The notes below the pieces were generated by a model, which was not told the origin of the DNA, did not search any database, and worked only from the letters and a program-made list of their open reading frames with translations. 42,932 nucleotides of DNA from a virus: IMG/VR virus record IMGVR_UViG_3300033146_001765, positions 1-42,932 of that record. One strand, 5' to 3'. Positions 30,196 to 37,309 of this stretch are shown here, one piece after another (the first letter of the stretch is position 1; each line of letters starts with the position of its first letter). The position numbers and the translations under genes are program-made.

Positions 30196-31482
30196 CTAGC
30201 TGCGGGACATTCCGCAGTAGGAGTCGGGGTCAGTGTTGATCGCGACGTAATCGTTGAAGTCGACGGGGGACTCGCTGCGTTTCCAGGACGCGTGAAGGTC
30301 GCGCGCACGGGAGAGGGCCTCGGGCCCCTGAGCCGCAAAGGCAGCGATCTCAGGTGCGTCGACGACGCCTCCGTCTCCGCCGGCCTGCTCGCCGGTCCAG
30401 TGTGAGGGGGGGTCGCTTGGGCCGACGCGCTGCATACCAGCGGCGTAGGCATTGGCGGCCTCGAGCCCGTGCTCAGAAGCGCGGGCGCGGAAAGCTTTAA
30501 CCTGATCGTCGTCAAATCCAGCGCTGGCGAGCTCGGCGGACTTCGAAGCAACCGCGCGCTCGGCCCTGAGGGAGTTGATCTCTTTTTCCATGTTCGCCAT
30601 ACGGGACTCCATGGCGGCATTTGCGCCGTCAGCCTCGTTCTTGGCCGTGTCGCCGACAGCGGTGGCGGGAGGAAGAACCGCAACGGGCGCAGTAAAGGCA
30701 GCGAGAGGGTGCGCCGGTGCTGCGGGTGCAGCAACGGGAGCGGGCTGTTCTGCAGGGACTGGGGCTGCTGGGGCCTCGGGCTCGCCTTCGCCCATGAACT
30801 GCTTCAGGAGCTGGAACATTTGCGCGAGGACTTGCTCTGCGCTAGCGGCCTTCTGCGTGGGGTTGGTCGCGGGCGCGCTTCCGGTCTTGGGCTCAGTCAC
30901 TGGTGTTGACTCCTGAAAGTTGAAGAGTGCACGCGACGCGTGGCCGCTTTGCGAGTAGGCGAGGACAGGGCCACCCTGCGCGAGGGTCACGCGGGCAGTG
31001 TCTGGGTGTTGACCATTCTGGTCAGCGACCCGGAGAAGCGGGAAGCGGAAGAATGGGGTCTCGTGATCGAGGAGGGCCAGGCTGTCAATTTCGGGCTTGT
31101 CGACGTCGAGGATCTCAACGGACCTATAGACCAGCTCGCCCTTGGCAATGCGCTCGAAGATCTCGGGCTTGACGTTCACGAGGTCAGCGAAGATCGTCTT
31201 GACCTTCTTGCCGTCGTGGACGACGTCGGCAACGTGGGTCATGCGGAACTGTCCGGCGCCCTTGACTTCAGATCCTGATCCGTGGTGAGACACGTGGAGA
31301 GGGGCCATGTATCCCTCGTCCTGGCGCTTGATCGCCTGCTTCACAGCCGAGCTCAACCAGCGGGCGTTGAACTCACGATCTCCACCGGACCGCTCCTCGA
31401 CGTGAGCCGAGAAGATAGGAACGCTAAAGATCGTGAAGTTGCCGTTAGGCTGCTCTTCGTGTCTGTAGATTGGAGGCGCCAT
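30196..31482 (-). CDS. Mu gpI-like capsid protease fused to scaffold domain
   Basis: A 428-residue protein. The N-terminal 165 residues match the Mu gpI-type head maturation protease: NFTIFSVPIFSAHVEE, then YMAPLHVSHHGSGSEV (about 58-73) with its two histidines, a strand segment KKVKTIFADLVNV and LVYRSVEIL. An Ala/Pro-rich linker (about 215-285) follows, then a charged coiled-coil scaffold (MANMEKEINSLRAERAVASK, about 296-315) and an acidic C-terminus. Protease cleavage removes the scaffold from the head. The catalytic serine and histidine are only inferred. A GTG or ATG choice is not in doubt; AGGGA sits directly before the ATG. Confidence 0.75.
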   Translation of the reverse strand: MAPPIYRHEEQPNGNFTIFSVPIFSAHVEERSGGDREFNARWLSSAVKQAIKRQDEGYMAPLHVSHHGSGSEVKGAGQFRMTHVADVVHDGKKVKTIFADLVNVKPEIFERIAKGELVYRSVEILDVDKPEIDSLALLDHETPFFRFPLLRVADQNGQHPDTARVTLAQGGPVLAYSQSGHASRALFNFQESTPVTEPKTGSAPATNPTQKAASAEQVLAQMFQLLKQFMGEGEPEAPAAPVPAEQPAPVAAPAAPAHPLAAFTAPVAVLPPATAVGDTAKNEADGANAAMESRMANMEKEINSLRAERAVASKSAELASAGFDDDQVKAFRARASEHGLEAANAYAAGMQRVGPSDPPSHWTGEQAGGDGGVVDAPEIAAFAAQGPEALSRARDLHASWKRSESPVDFNDYVAINTDPDSYCGMSRS

Positions 31483-31520
31483 TCCCTGGAAATTAGGGAT
31501 CTGCCGTCACCGGGTCAACG

Positions 31521-31526
31521 TATACT
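31521..31526 (+). promoter_or_regulatory. predicted -10 box (TATACT) of the plus-strand RHH gene
   Basis: CGTATACT is found 34 bases before the RHH ATG in the 77-base gap facing the scaffold gene. It is identical to the -10 of the right early operon; a clear -35 is absent. GTATAC is a palindrome, so this site may serve divergent transcription. An imperfect inverted repeat TCCCT/AGGGA (31483-31499) could be an operator. Confidence 0.45.
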
Positions 31527-31559
31527 AAAAACACTTCGTTTACACATTTGGGAGGACCT

Positions 31560-31739
31560 ATGCACGAAGACGACGAGCCTCGATCTGAGTTGATTTGCTT
31601 CCGCGCGACCATGGCGACAAAGCTCGCCGTTCAGCGCCTAGCGCGAGCGGACGACCGCCGGTCTGTTAGCGCGTGGGTCCGCTCCCGCGTAGAGCGCGCG
31701 CTCGAGGACGAAGACGTGGACGAGAGTGACCCCAGCTGA
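31560..31739 (+). CDS. plus-strand ribbon-helix-helix protein (59 aa)
   Basis: ATG with GGAGG six bases before it. The protein has an N-terminal acidic arm, a strand (SELICFRAT), helix A (about ATKLAVQRLARADDR) and helix B (SVSAWVRSRVERALE), the RHH/CopG layout. It is one of only two plus-strand genes inside the leftward late block and has its own promoter-like element, as expected of a moron or antitoxin-type module. It should repress its own promoter and perhaps the facing protease/scaffold gene. A 33-residue membrane peptide overlaps its end. Confidence 0.7.
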   Translation: MHEDDEPRSELICFRATMATKLAVQRLARADDRRSVSAWVRSRVERALEDEDVDESDPS

Positions 31740-31827
31740 GGCTGTATGGCTCGCGACAAGCGCTGGCCTTGGGCTCTACATGATCCTGCTCTGGGTCGCG
31801 TCAAACTGGAACCGGGACGAGGGCTGA
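31726..31827 (+). CDS. 33-residue membrane peptide downstream of RHH
   Basis: A GTG at 31726, 14 bases before the RHH stop, opens a 33-codon frame. It has a short polar start, one hydrophobic span (about residues 6-25, VWLATSAGLGLYMILLWVAS), and a charged end (NWNRDEG). The overlap suggests translational coupling to the RHH gene. The pair resembles regulator plus small membrane toxin or exclusion factor arrangements, but no family is recognised and the start is uncertain. Confidence 0.45.
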   Translation: MTPAEAVWLATSAGLGLYMILLWVASNWNRDEG

Positions 31828-31843
31828 GTCCGGGGATCTCCCG

Positions 31844-32188
31844 CTAGAGAACGCCGCCCTTGACGATAGAGACTGTAAGGAACAGGGTTCCGCCCACGCT
31901 TACCTCGAAGTCTATGACGTCCCCTATTTTAGCTTCCCACACCAAAGCGGTGCATTGATCCGCGACCAAAGCATGTAGCAGGAGATTCCTAGAAGCAGCG
32001 ACACCCCTAGTGTGCTCAATGGTTAGATTTGCTGCTACCGAATGACTGACCGAGATCCGCAACGCCGCCGACTGCGGCATAGTCAACGGGCCCGCTGGGG
32101 TGCCCAGGTTAGCGAATACAGGTTGACCCGCCACCGCGGTCACCTCGAACAGTTCGCCGAGCGTGACCAGACTTTGAAGGTTACTCAT
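31844..32188 (-). CDS. small beta-rich structural-like protein (114 aa)
   Basis: ATG overlapping the upstream stop (ATGA). It is rich in beta strands (FEVTAVAGQPVFAN, AALRISVSHSVAANLTIEH, VIDFEVSVGGTLFLTVSIV). The style is like the 125-residue protein at 40901-41278, which also follows an adhesin. Both may be small tail or head accessory proteins. No known motif is present. Confidence 0.55.
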   Translation of the reverse strand: MSNLQSLVTLGELFEVTAVAGQPVFANLGTPAGPLTMPQSAALRISVSHSVAANLTIEHTRGVAASRNLLLHALVADQCTALVWEAKIGDVIDFEVSVGGTLFLTVSIVKGGVL

Positions 32189-32628
32189 AGGCTACTCCTG
32201 CCGTGTGATATGGCGTGGATCTCTGCATGTGCTTTGCCCAGGGCCTCTGTGCTCCCGTCTGCCAGTTTAAGGAATACTGCCCGGCCTTCGACTTTCAGCT
32301 TGTTGATTATCCGAACAGCAGGCGCTGACTTAGACGACCCCTCGCGGAGCTCCCGCACGCAAACAGCGTCTGCGCCCCATGTCGGAAGGAACACAGGCGA
32401 CAGTCCCCGATCCACTATCACGCCCGAAAGGTCTGGGCGGTCGCCCTCTCCCAGCTCGCCCTCTAGCCAGAGACAGCGATAGGGCCTGCAGCCCTGAGGT
32501 CGGTCGGCGTAGATCCCGCAGCCGCCCTCTGTTAGCTGGTGCTCGCATGGTGTCCCGGCTGGCGAGTTGACAGAGAGGACCTCTAGCACTGTACAGCACG
32601 AGGAGCAGGGGCCGCACTCGCGGGTCAC
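32185..32628 (-). CDS. YkgJ-type cysteine cluster protein (CxxCxxCC)
   Basis: A 147-residue protein with a GTG start overlapping the upstream spike gene (GTGA). It shows the hallmark of the YkgJ/UPF0153 metal-chelating cysteine cluster: CGPCSSCC at about residues 5-12, then CEHQLTEGGCGIYADRP and CRPYRC near 47-52, matching 'GC-x-IY-x-x-RP-x-x-CR-x-x-x-C'. These bind Zn or Fe. The role in phages is unknown. The C-terminal half is a small alpha/beta region. It sits among structural genes. Confidence 0.8.
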   Translation of the reverse strand: MTRECGPCSSCCTVLEVLSVNSPAGTPCEHQLTEGGCGIYADRPQGCRPYRCLWLEGELGEGDRPDLSGVIVDRGLSPVFLPTWGADAVCVRELREGSSKSAPAVRIINKLKVEGRAVFLKLADGSTEALGKAHAEIHAISHGRSSL

Positions 32629-34877
32629 AGCCTCCCGCCCGTGGTGAAGCGGATTCCGCTAACGGCCAGCGTCCAAATGGCCAGGTCTTGAGCGGGAGTC
32701 CCCTGGGTGTCCAGCTCGAGGTAGCAAACCAACGCGTCACCTTCGTAGTGGCTGGACACGTCATAAGGGCCGAAATCCATGGACAGAAGCCGATCTGTCA
32801 CCGCGCCCGTGTCCGTCGCTACGGTGATTGCTGTCGCGGCCTTGGACGTGAATACCTCAGCTGCTGTCGCGGCTCGCGCGACGGGATCTATCCCGCCCGC
32901 TGAATCGGCGATCAGCACGCCACCGACGCCCAGGACCAGCGCGGAAAAGATTACGTCAGGTGCTGCCGTGACTGGGCTGCCTCCGTCGAGGCTGTACACC
33001 AGCGTGAACCGGATCGGAAATGCCGTGCAGATTCCGTCTGGGAGGAGGAACTGAATCGAGACAGAATCAGCTGCGGTATCTAGTAGGCCCTTCTTCAGTT
33101 TTGCATTCCAGCCGGTTGGAATTCCGCCAGACCCAACGGCAACGTCGGCGTCCTTGGCGCCAGAGCCGGTTACCTCTTGGTATGTCCCGCCGACCGCGTA
33201 GAGGAGCGAGCGCCATTGCGCGAGCCCGCGAGCTTCGATTTGCCCTCGGGCGTTAGTCGCGACGTGACTCGGGATCAGGCGCATGCGCTCGAACACCGGA
33301 GCGGTCGTGATCGTCGAGGCGATCCGCACGCGAAGCCAGTGGCCGAGCGTCCCTGATATCGTAGTCGCGGCCCATGTCGTGTCGTCGTCGATCCCTGCCC
33401 TAATCGTTTCTTCGCTTGAAGCGCGCAGAAACACGGCGTCCGCGTAGCGGAACTGGCTAGCCACCGACACGGCCATAGGGGATATCTCCACCCATGTATT
33501 GGCGGCAGTTTGAATCTCCCAGATAAACGAGCCGCCTCCCAGGACCGCCGCCGTGGACTGGGCTATTTCAATCCCCCACGTCTTGAGCGGGGTACCGCCT
33601 GCGTCTGTGCGATCCGTGCACCACAGGATCGAGTTCCCCGCGGCTACTCCCTGAAACGTGAATGTGCTCGACGACTTGCTCTTAGCGGCTGCAGATACGT
33701 CGGTCAGTGTCCCGCCGTCGCTGCTGGGACTGCTGGTTGAGTCGGCGGTTAGGACAATCTGCCCGTCGCTGTAGGGGGACCCCTCGCCAACAGCCAGGCC
33801 AGACCCGAGCTCGGGGAAGCCCGTCGTTAGCTCAGCGCCGACCGAGCGGACCTCTGCGTTTCGGGTGCTGGTCGACTCCTGGTGGAACGAGGCGCTAAGC
33901 GCCATGGTTGTGATCGCGCCAGACGGAAAGCTGAACAACGGCTGCACAGTGGTCCCGGCAACGGTGAGCGTGGTCCCCACTCCGGTAAGTGCCGGGTCGA
34001 CCAACAAGCTCGCAACGGTTGCGTCTACTCTTCCGCCCACAATGGTTACGGTCACGCCGTCAGAGACTATATGTCCTCCGACCGGGACGTTGAACCAGTT
34101 CGGCGAGTAGACAATGCACGTAGACGTCCCCGCGACGTGAATGCAGTCGGTGACGTTTGAATTCCCCGCGTTGACTCCCTGCCCCTGGAAGCGTCCGCTT
34201 CCCTCCGTGAGTATCACGTTCGCAATCGCGCCTGCGGACTGTGGTGCGTGCACGTCGTCCAGAGCGAGGACCGCCGCCGAAACTCGAATGAGATTTGTCA
34301 TGCCGCCCAGGCTGCAGCGGATATTGCCGCCTACGATCTTTCCGGCGCCTGTCTTTAGGAGCCCGTCGCCCAGGCCCGTCGCTCCGTCGCCTTTGAAATC
34401 GAGGTCGTAGACCGTGCCGGTGCCCGCTGCGTGAGCCACACCGGCCAGGTTCACCGTCGAGGGGACAAGGATCGCGAATCCCTGGAGGTAGCTACCGTCT
34501 GACAGCGTAATGATATCCGCGACAGCTGCAGTGATCCCTACGGTTGTCACGCGAAATCCGCTCTCCGCGATCAGCGCGACCCCTGTGGGAACGGTCAGCC
34601 CCGACTCTGCGTAGGTTCCAGGCCGCACCATTACTGCGTCACCGGACGAGGAAGCCACGAGCGCCGCGCCGATCGTTAGATAGGGAAGGTCTGCCCGGTC
34701 AGGTAGCGCGGTACCGTCGTTGCCGGCCTTGTCGACCCAATTGGTCCCAGTCCATGTGAGCGCTGCAGACGCCGTTACTGTGGGATTCGGATAGGTTCCG
34801 CCCAGGTCTCCCCCGGCAGGACCCGTGGGTGGACCGCCGCCGCCGCCGCCGCCGCCTTGTGGTGGATCCCAGCCCAT
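32625..34877 (-). CDS. tail spike/adhesin with GDL-GTYPNP motif and beta-helix
   Basis: A 750-residue protein. It begins with a Gly8 stretch in a Pro/Gly arm and the GDLGGTYPNPTV phrase common at phage fibre N-termini. Residues about 60-330 have the pattern of a right-handed beta-helix (short repeats such as GDAVMVRPGTYAESGLTVPTG and VALIAESG), as in tail spikes that bind or cleave surface sugars. Catalytic residues cannot be assigned. The C-terminal half is beta-sandwich-like. Finding it between MuF and the protease, away from the tail genes, is unusual. It may be an extra adhesin. Confidence 0.7.
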   Translation of the reverse strand: MGWDPPQGGGGGGGGPPTGPAGGDLGGTYPNPTVTASAALTWTGTNWVDKAGNDGTALPDRADLPYLTIGAALVASSSGDAVMVRPGTYAESGLTVPTGVALIAESGFRVTTVGITAAVADIITLSDGSYLQGFAILVPSTVNLAGVAHAAGTGTVYDLDFKGDGATGLGDGLLKTGAGKIVGGNIRCSLGGMTNLIRVSAAVLALDDVHAPQSAGAIANVILTEGSGRFQGQGVNAGNSNVTDCIHVAGTSTCIVYSPNWFNVPVGGHIVSDGVTVTIVGGRVDATVASLLVDPALTGVGTTLTVAGTTVQPLFSFPSGAITTMALSASFHQESTSTRNAEVRSVGAELTTGFPELGSGLAVGEGSPYSDGQIVLTADSTSSPSSDGGTLTDVSAAAKSKSSSTFTFQGVAAGNSILWCTDRTDAGGTPLKTWGIEIAQSTAAVLGGGSFIWEIQTAANTWVEISPMAVSVASQFRYADAVFLRASSEETIRAGIDDDTTWAATTISGTLGHWLRVRIASTITTAPVFERMRLIPSHVATNARGQIEARGLAQWRSLLYAVGGTYQEVTGSGAKDADVAVGSGGIPTGWNAKLKKGLLDTAADSVSIQFLLPDGICTAFPIRFTLVYSLDGGSPVTAAPDVIFSALVLGVGGVLIADSAGGIDPVARAATAAEVFTSKAATAITVATDTGAVTDRLLSMDFGPYDVSSHYEGDALVCYLELDTQGTPAQDLAIWTLAVSGIRFTTGGRL

Positions 34878-34893
34878 AAACTACTCCTTCGCG

Positions 34894-35757
34894 CTAGGGT
34901 AGCAGGCCACGACGACCGGCAAAACCCGAATCTGGAACAAATCCGATCGGAGCTTTTACTGGGTGGGTCATTCCGCCTTCTGGCGTAGCGAGCCCGAGCT
35001 CGACCATTTCTGAGGTCGGAACGATCTCGAGCGCGCACCTGCAATTGTATCCGTTGGGTGGGGAGTGAACGGTCCAGACCTCGTCCTCGACGTGAGCTAT
35101 GAAGTTGTCTCCCGCGATATGGGTCTTGCGGACGTCGGGATCATGGGTCGCGACGTAGCGCCAACCACACGCAGCTCGTCGCACTCCCGGCCGACGTGCC
35201 TGCTCTTTCCTGCCCTCCGAGTAGGCCGTAGAGACTACCGTCCTGAAGACCGTGTCCGCATAGGCCCGCGTGATTGATCCCGCGGACGTCTGCAGCTGAC
35301 TGCGGATCGCCTCGGTCGTCTCGATCTCAGTCATTCCCCCGCGCATGAATCGCAAGAATGTGCCTCTGACCTTCCTGGTCATAACCTCTGTAGTCGACTT
35401 GGCGAGTGCGAACCCTCCGCGAAGCCATGCCTCGCGCGTTGCCTTCCAGCCCTCTGCGAGCTCGGGCGTCCTCGCGAGGATCGACTCGACGGCCTCGAGG
35501 AATGGAACCTTCGCGACAAAGAGGGCCTTGTCAGGTTTGACGCCGGCGCCCTTCATTTCGAGGAGGAACCGACGCCGCCCCAGGAGGTCTGCTGCTGCCA
35601 GCATTTCCCCGAGGTCTCGCCCTAGCTTCGCCTCGAGCTTCGCCGCCCGATCGAAGTCAGACCGTATCCGAGCAATCTGAATCTCATTCATGGTCGCGGA
35701 CAGCGCCAGGGTCGAGCGTTCGTGTAGTCGGTCAAGCTCTTCGTGAGGGTCAAGCAT
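34894..35757 (-). CDS. MuF-like minor head protein
   Basis: A 287-residue protein. I chose the ATG at 35755-35757, which overlaps the zinc-ribbon stop (TAATG); an earlier start would overlap that gene. The C-terminal signature THDPDVRKTHIAGDN (204-218), then VHSPPNGYNCRC (about 230-241), identifies the phage Mu gpF family of portal-associated minor head proteins. The upstream part is helical (DRAAKLEAKLGRDLGEMLA). The protein links the portal and capsid and may travel with DNA. It lies close to the portal gene, as expected. Confidence 0.85.
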   Translation of the reverse strand: MLDPHEELDRLHERSTLALSATMNEIQIARIRSDFDRAAKLEAKLGRDLGEMLAAADLLGRRRFLLEMKGAGVKPDKALFVAKVPFLEAVESILARTPELAEGWKATREAWLRGGFALAKSTTEVMTRKVRGTFLRFMRGGMTEIETTEAIRSQLQTSAGSITRAYADTVFRTVVSTAYSEGRKEQARRPGVRRAACGWRYVATHDPDVRKTHIAGDNFIAHVEDEVWTVHSPPNGYNCRCALEIVPTSEMVELGLATPEGGMTHPVKAPIGFVPDSGFAGRRGLLP

Positions 35758-35891
35758 TAGTCGTCCCGCGGCGACAGGTGCCGCGCCTTCGAGGAGCCGC
35801 AGCGGGGGCACTTGCATTTCCCACACTGAAAGCTGTCCTGTGAGGTCGTGTAACGAGTTCCACAAACAGCGCAGGCTACCGAATAGTTCAC
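35757..35891 (-). CDS. small zinc-ribbon protein (44 aa)
   Basis: GTG start two bases after the upstream stop, ending in a TAATG overlap with MuF. It carries C7, C10, then C23, C26, C28 and C31 in CAVCGT and CGKCKCPRCG, a dense C-x2-C...C-x2-C ribbon of the type seen in small transcription- or com-like translation regulators. Phage Mu has a com-like zinc-finger regulator (Com), but the resemblance here is only in size and Cys spacing. The product may bind nucleic acid. Confidence 0.65.
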   Translation of the reverse strand: MNYSVACAVCGTRYTTSQDSFQCGKCKCPRCGSSKARHLSPRDD

Positions 35892-35892
35892 G

Positions 35893-36315
35893 CTACGCCG
35901 CCATGATCAGGAGGGGGATCACCTTGATAGCGATCTGCCCGAGGTCTTGGACGAGCTCGCGGACCTCGAGCCAGTAGGCTTCCCGGTTGAGGCGCTCACG
36001 GACCACGCCGTCAGTCGACGCGTCTTGAGCGTCTAGGACTTCCTGGAAGGTGGGCTCTGATCCGAGGAACGACGCCTTAGCCCCCTCTGTGTTCCCGAGG
36101 TGGAACTGGGCAAGCAGCGCGACGAGACCGCCGGCGCCGAGGTGCCCCAGGGCTTCCGAGGAGTCCCCAAGGCGATCAAGGGCGCGCTTCGCCATGTCCC
36201 GCTCTGGACCGTTTAGGTGCTCACTCGCGAGGTCTCGAGCATTGCCTACGAGCCGTTCGATCACGTCCGGAGACTTCTCCTCGGCGAGAGTCGTCAGCTT
36301 GTCGATCAGGCTCAC
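35893..36315 (-). CDS. unknown protein (140 aa), possible virion or lysis-region gene
   Basis: GTG start at 36313-36315, overlapping the upstream stop (GTGA). The sequence is helical and acidic in the middle (ERDMAKRALDRLGDSSEAL, then FQEVLDAQDAS), with a hydrophobic end (LGQIAIKVIPLLIMAA, last 16 residues) that could be membrane-seeking. The N-terminal VSLIDKLTTLAEEKSPDVIERL is also helical. It follows two membrane-protein genes. No family is recognised; membrane association of the end is inferred only from hydrophobicity. Confidence 0.5.
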   Translation of the reverse strand: MSLIDKLTTLAEEKSPDVIERLVGNARDLASEHLNGPERDMAKRALDRLGDSSEALGHLGAGGLVALLAQFHLGNTEGAKASFLGSEPTFQEVLDAQDASTDGVVRERLNREAYWLEVRELVQDLGQIAIKVIPLLIMAA

Positions 36316-36899
36316 TTGTAGTCCTTTGGCAAACGGTCTTGCTTGCGGAGACGATCCTCGACGTCCTTTGGTAGCTTCGTGCCGTCGAGGTTGTAGCGCT
36401 GGGCCGCCCATGCGTCAGCGTTCTTCACTGCGATCAGCCTGGACTCCATGGGCAGGGTCTCATTGTTCCAGTGATAGGTGTTGAGCTTCTGCTGGTCGAC
36501 GCACTGCTGTATTGCTGCGGGGGACACGCACCCGAGGAATAGCGCGCAAGCCACGAGGACCAAGAGTATGTCCTTCTTCAGCTTGCCCGTGTGCCTCTTC
36601 ACGTCGTCGTTGAGACCCTCTAGTCCGAGCTTGGAAGTCTCAATCCCTAGCTTAGTGGCCTTGTCACGGACGATCGTCTTCGCGAGCCTGACGGCCTCGG
36701 GGTGGGCCTCTTGAACTTCCTCCCAGGCCTCGACTACAACCTTGACCTTCTCGCCGTTACGGATCCGCCCCTTGCGCTGGCGTAGTGCCTCGAGGAATGC
36801 CGCCAGGGCTCCAAGCAGCATGACCCACTCCGGGATCGTGAGGCCGAACGCTCGAGCCGGATCGACGGCTTCGGCGATTGCCTGTGCGAGTTGGATCAT
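36312..36899 (-). CDS. two-span membrane protein with internal lipobox-like site
   Basis: A 195-residue protein with an ATG overlapping the upstream stop. A membrane span lies near residues 24-42 (PEWVMLLGALAAFLEAL). A basic/charged helix follows. Then KKDILLVLVACALFLGCVS (about 110-128) has the features of a lipoprotein signal: Lys before a hydrophobic core and a terminal L-x-G-C. A GTG 10 codons before it might give an internal start (VKRHTGKLKK...). Such an arrangement suggests a spanin-like or holin-like lysis function. It lies between MuF and the portal, an unusual place. Purely structural roles remain possible. Confidence 0.45.
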   Translation of the reverse strand: MIQLAQAIAEAVDPARAFGLTIPEWVMLLGALAAFLEALRQRKGRIRNGEKVKVVVEAWEEVQEAHPEAVRLAKTIVRDKATKLGIETSKLGLEGLNDDVKRHTGKLKKDILLVLVACALFLGCVSPAAIQQCVDQQKLNTYHWNNETLPMESRLIAVKNADAWAAQRYNLDGTKLPKDVEDRLRKQDRLPKDYK

Positions 36900-37309
36900 A
36901 TTCGTCGTTCTCCTGAAGGCCCTAGACGCTCAAGCATGAGGATCTGACCCCGCTCAATCTTCTCGATCCGCCTGTCCTGGCGCTCGAGGAGGTCGAGCTG
37001 TCGCCCCGAAAGGGCCTTCAGTTCGCCGCACGTCGAAACGATTGAGTGCAGAATCTTGACCCACTCCCTGGGAGTGTACCAGCGCAGGACCCCGTCCTCG
37101 TCCCTTGCGGCGGGGCCGAGGTGTATATCCCACGTCTCGTGAATCTCTGGGACCATTTTTTCAAGAATATCCTTGATCACAGTGAGTGGGTCCTTTCCAT
37201 TCTTTGCAGCACGAGCAGCCGCGCGCGCGTCGTAGACCTTCTCTAAGACCTTCAGGATCGCGAGGGACACGACGACAAGCCCTGCGGTAGCCGTCATGTC
37301 GGGATTCAT
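36896..37309 (-). CDS. N-anchored membrane protein with coiled-coil tail (137 aa)
   Basis: ATG overlapping the upstream stop. One span near residues 8-23 (AGLVVVSLAILKVLEKVY), then a basic part (DARAAARAAKNGK) and a long helical region ending in a charged coiled coil (LLERQDRRIEKIERGQ). This single-anchor/coiled-coil layout is that of inner-membrane spanins or holin-like proteins. Together with the next gene it may form a lysis pair. No sequence family supports this directly. Confidence 0.45.
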   Translation of the reverse strand: MNPDMTATAGLVVVSLAILKVLEKVYDARAAARAAKNGKDPLTVIKDILEKMVPEIHETWDIHLGPAARDEDGVLRWYTPREWVKILHSIVSTCGELKALSGRQLDLLERQDRRIEKIERGQILMLERLGPSGERRI

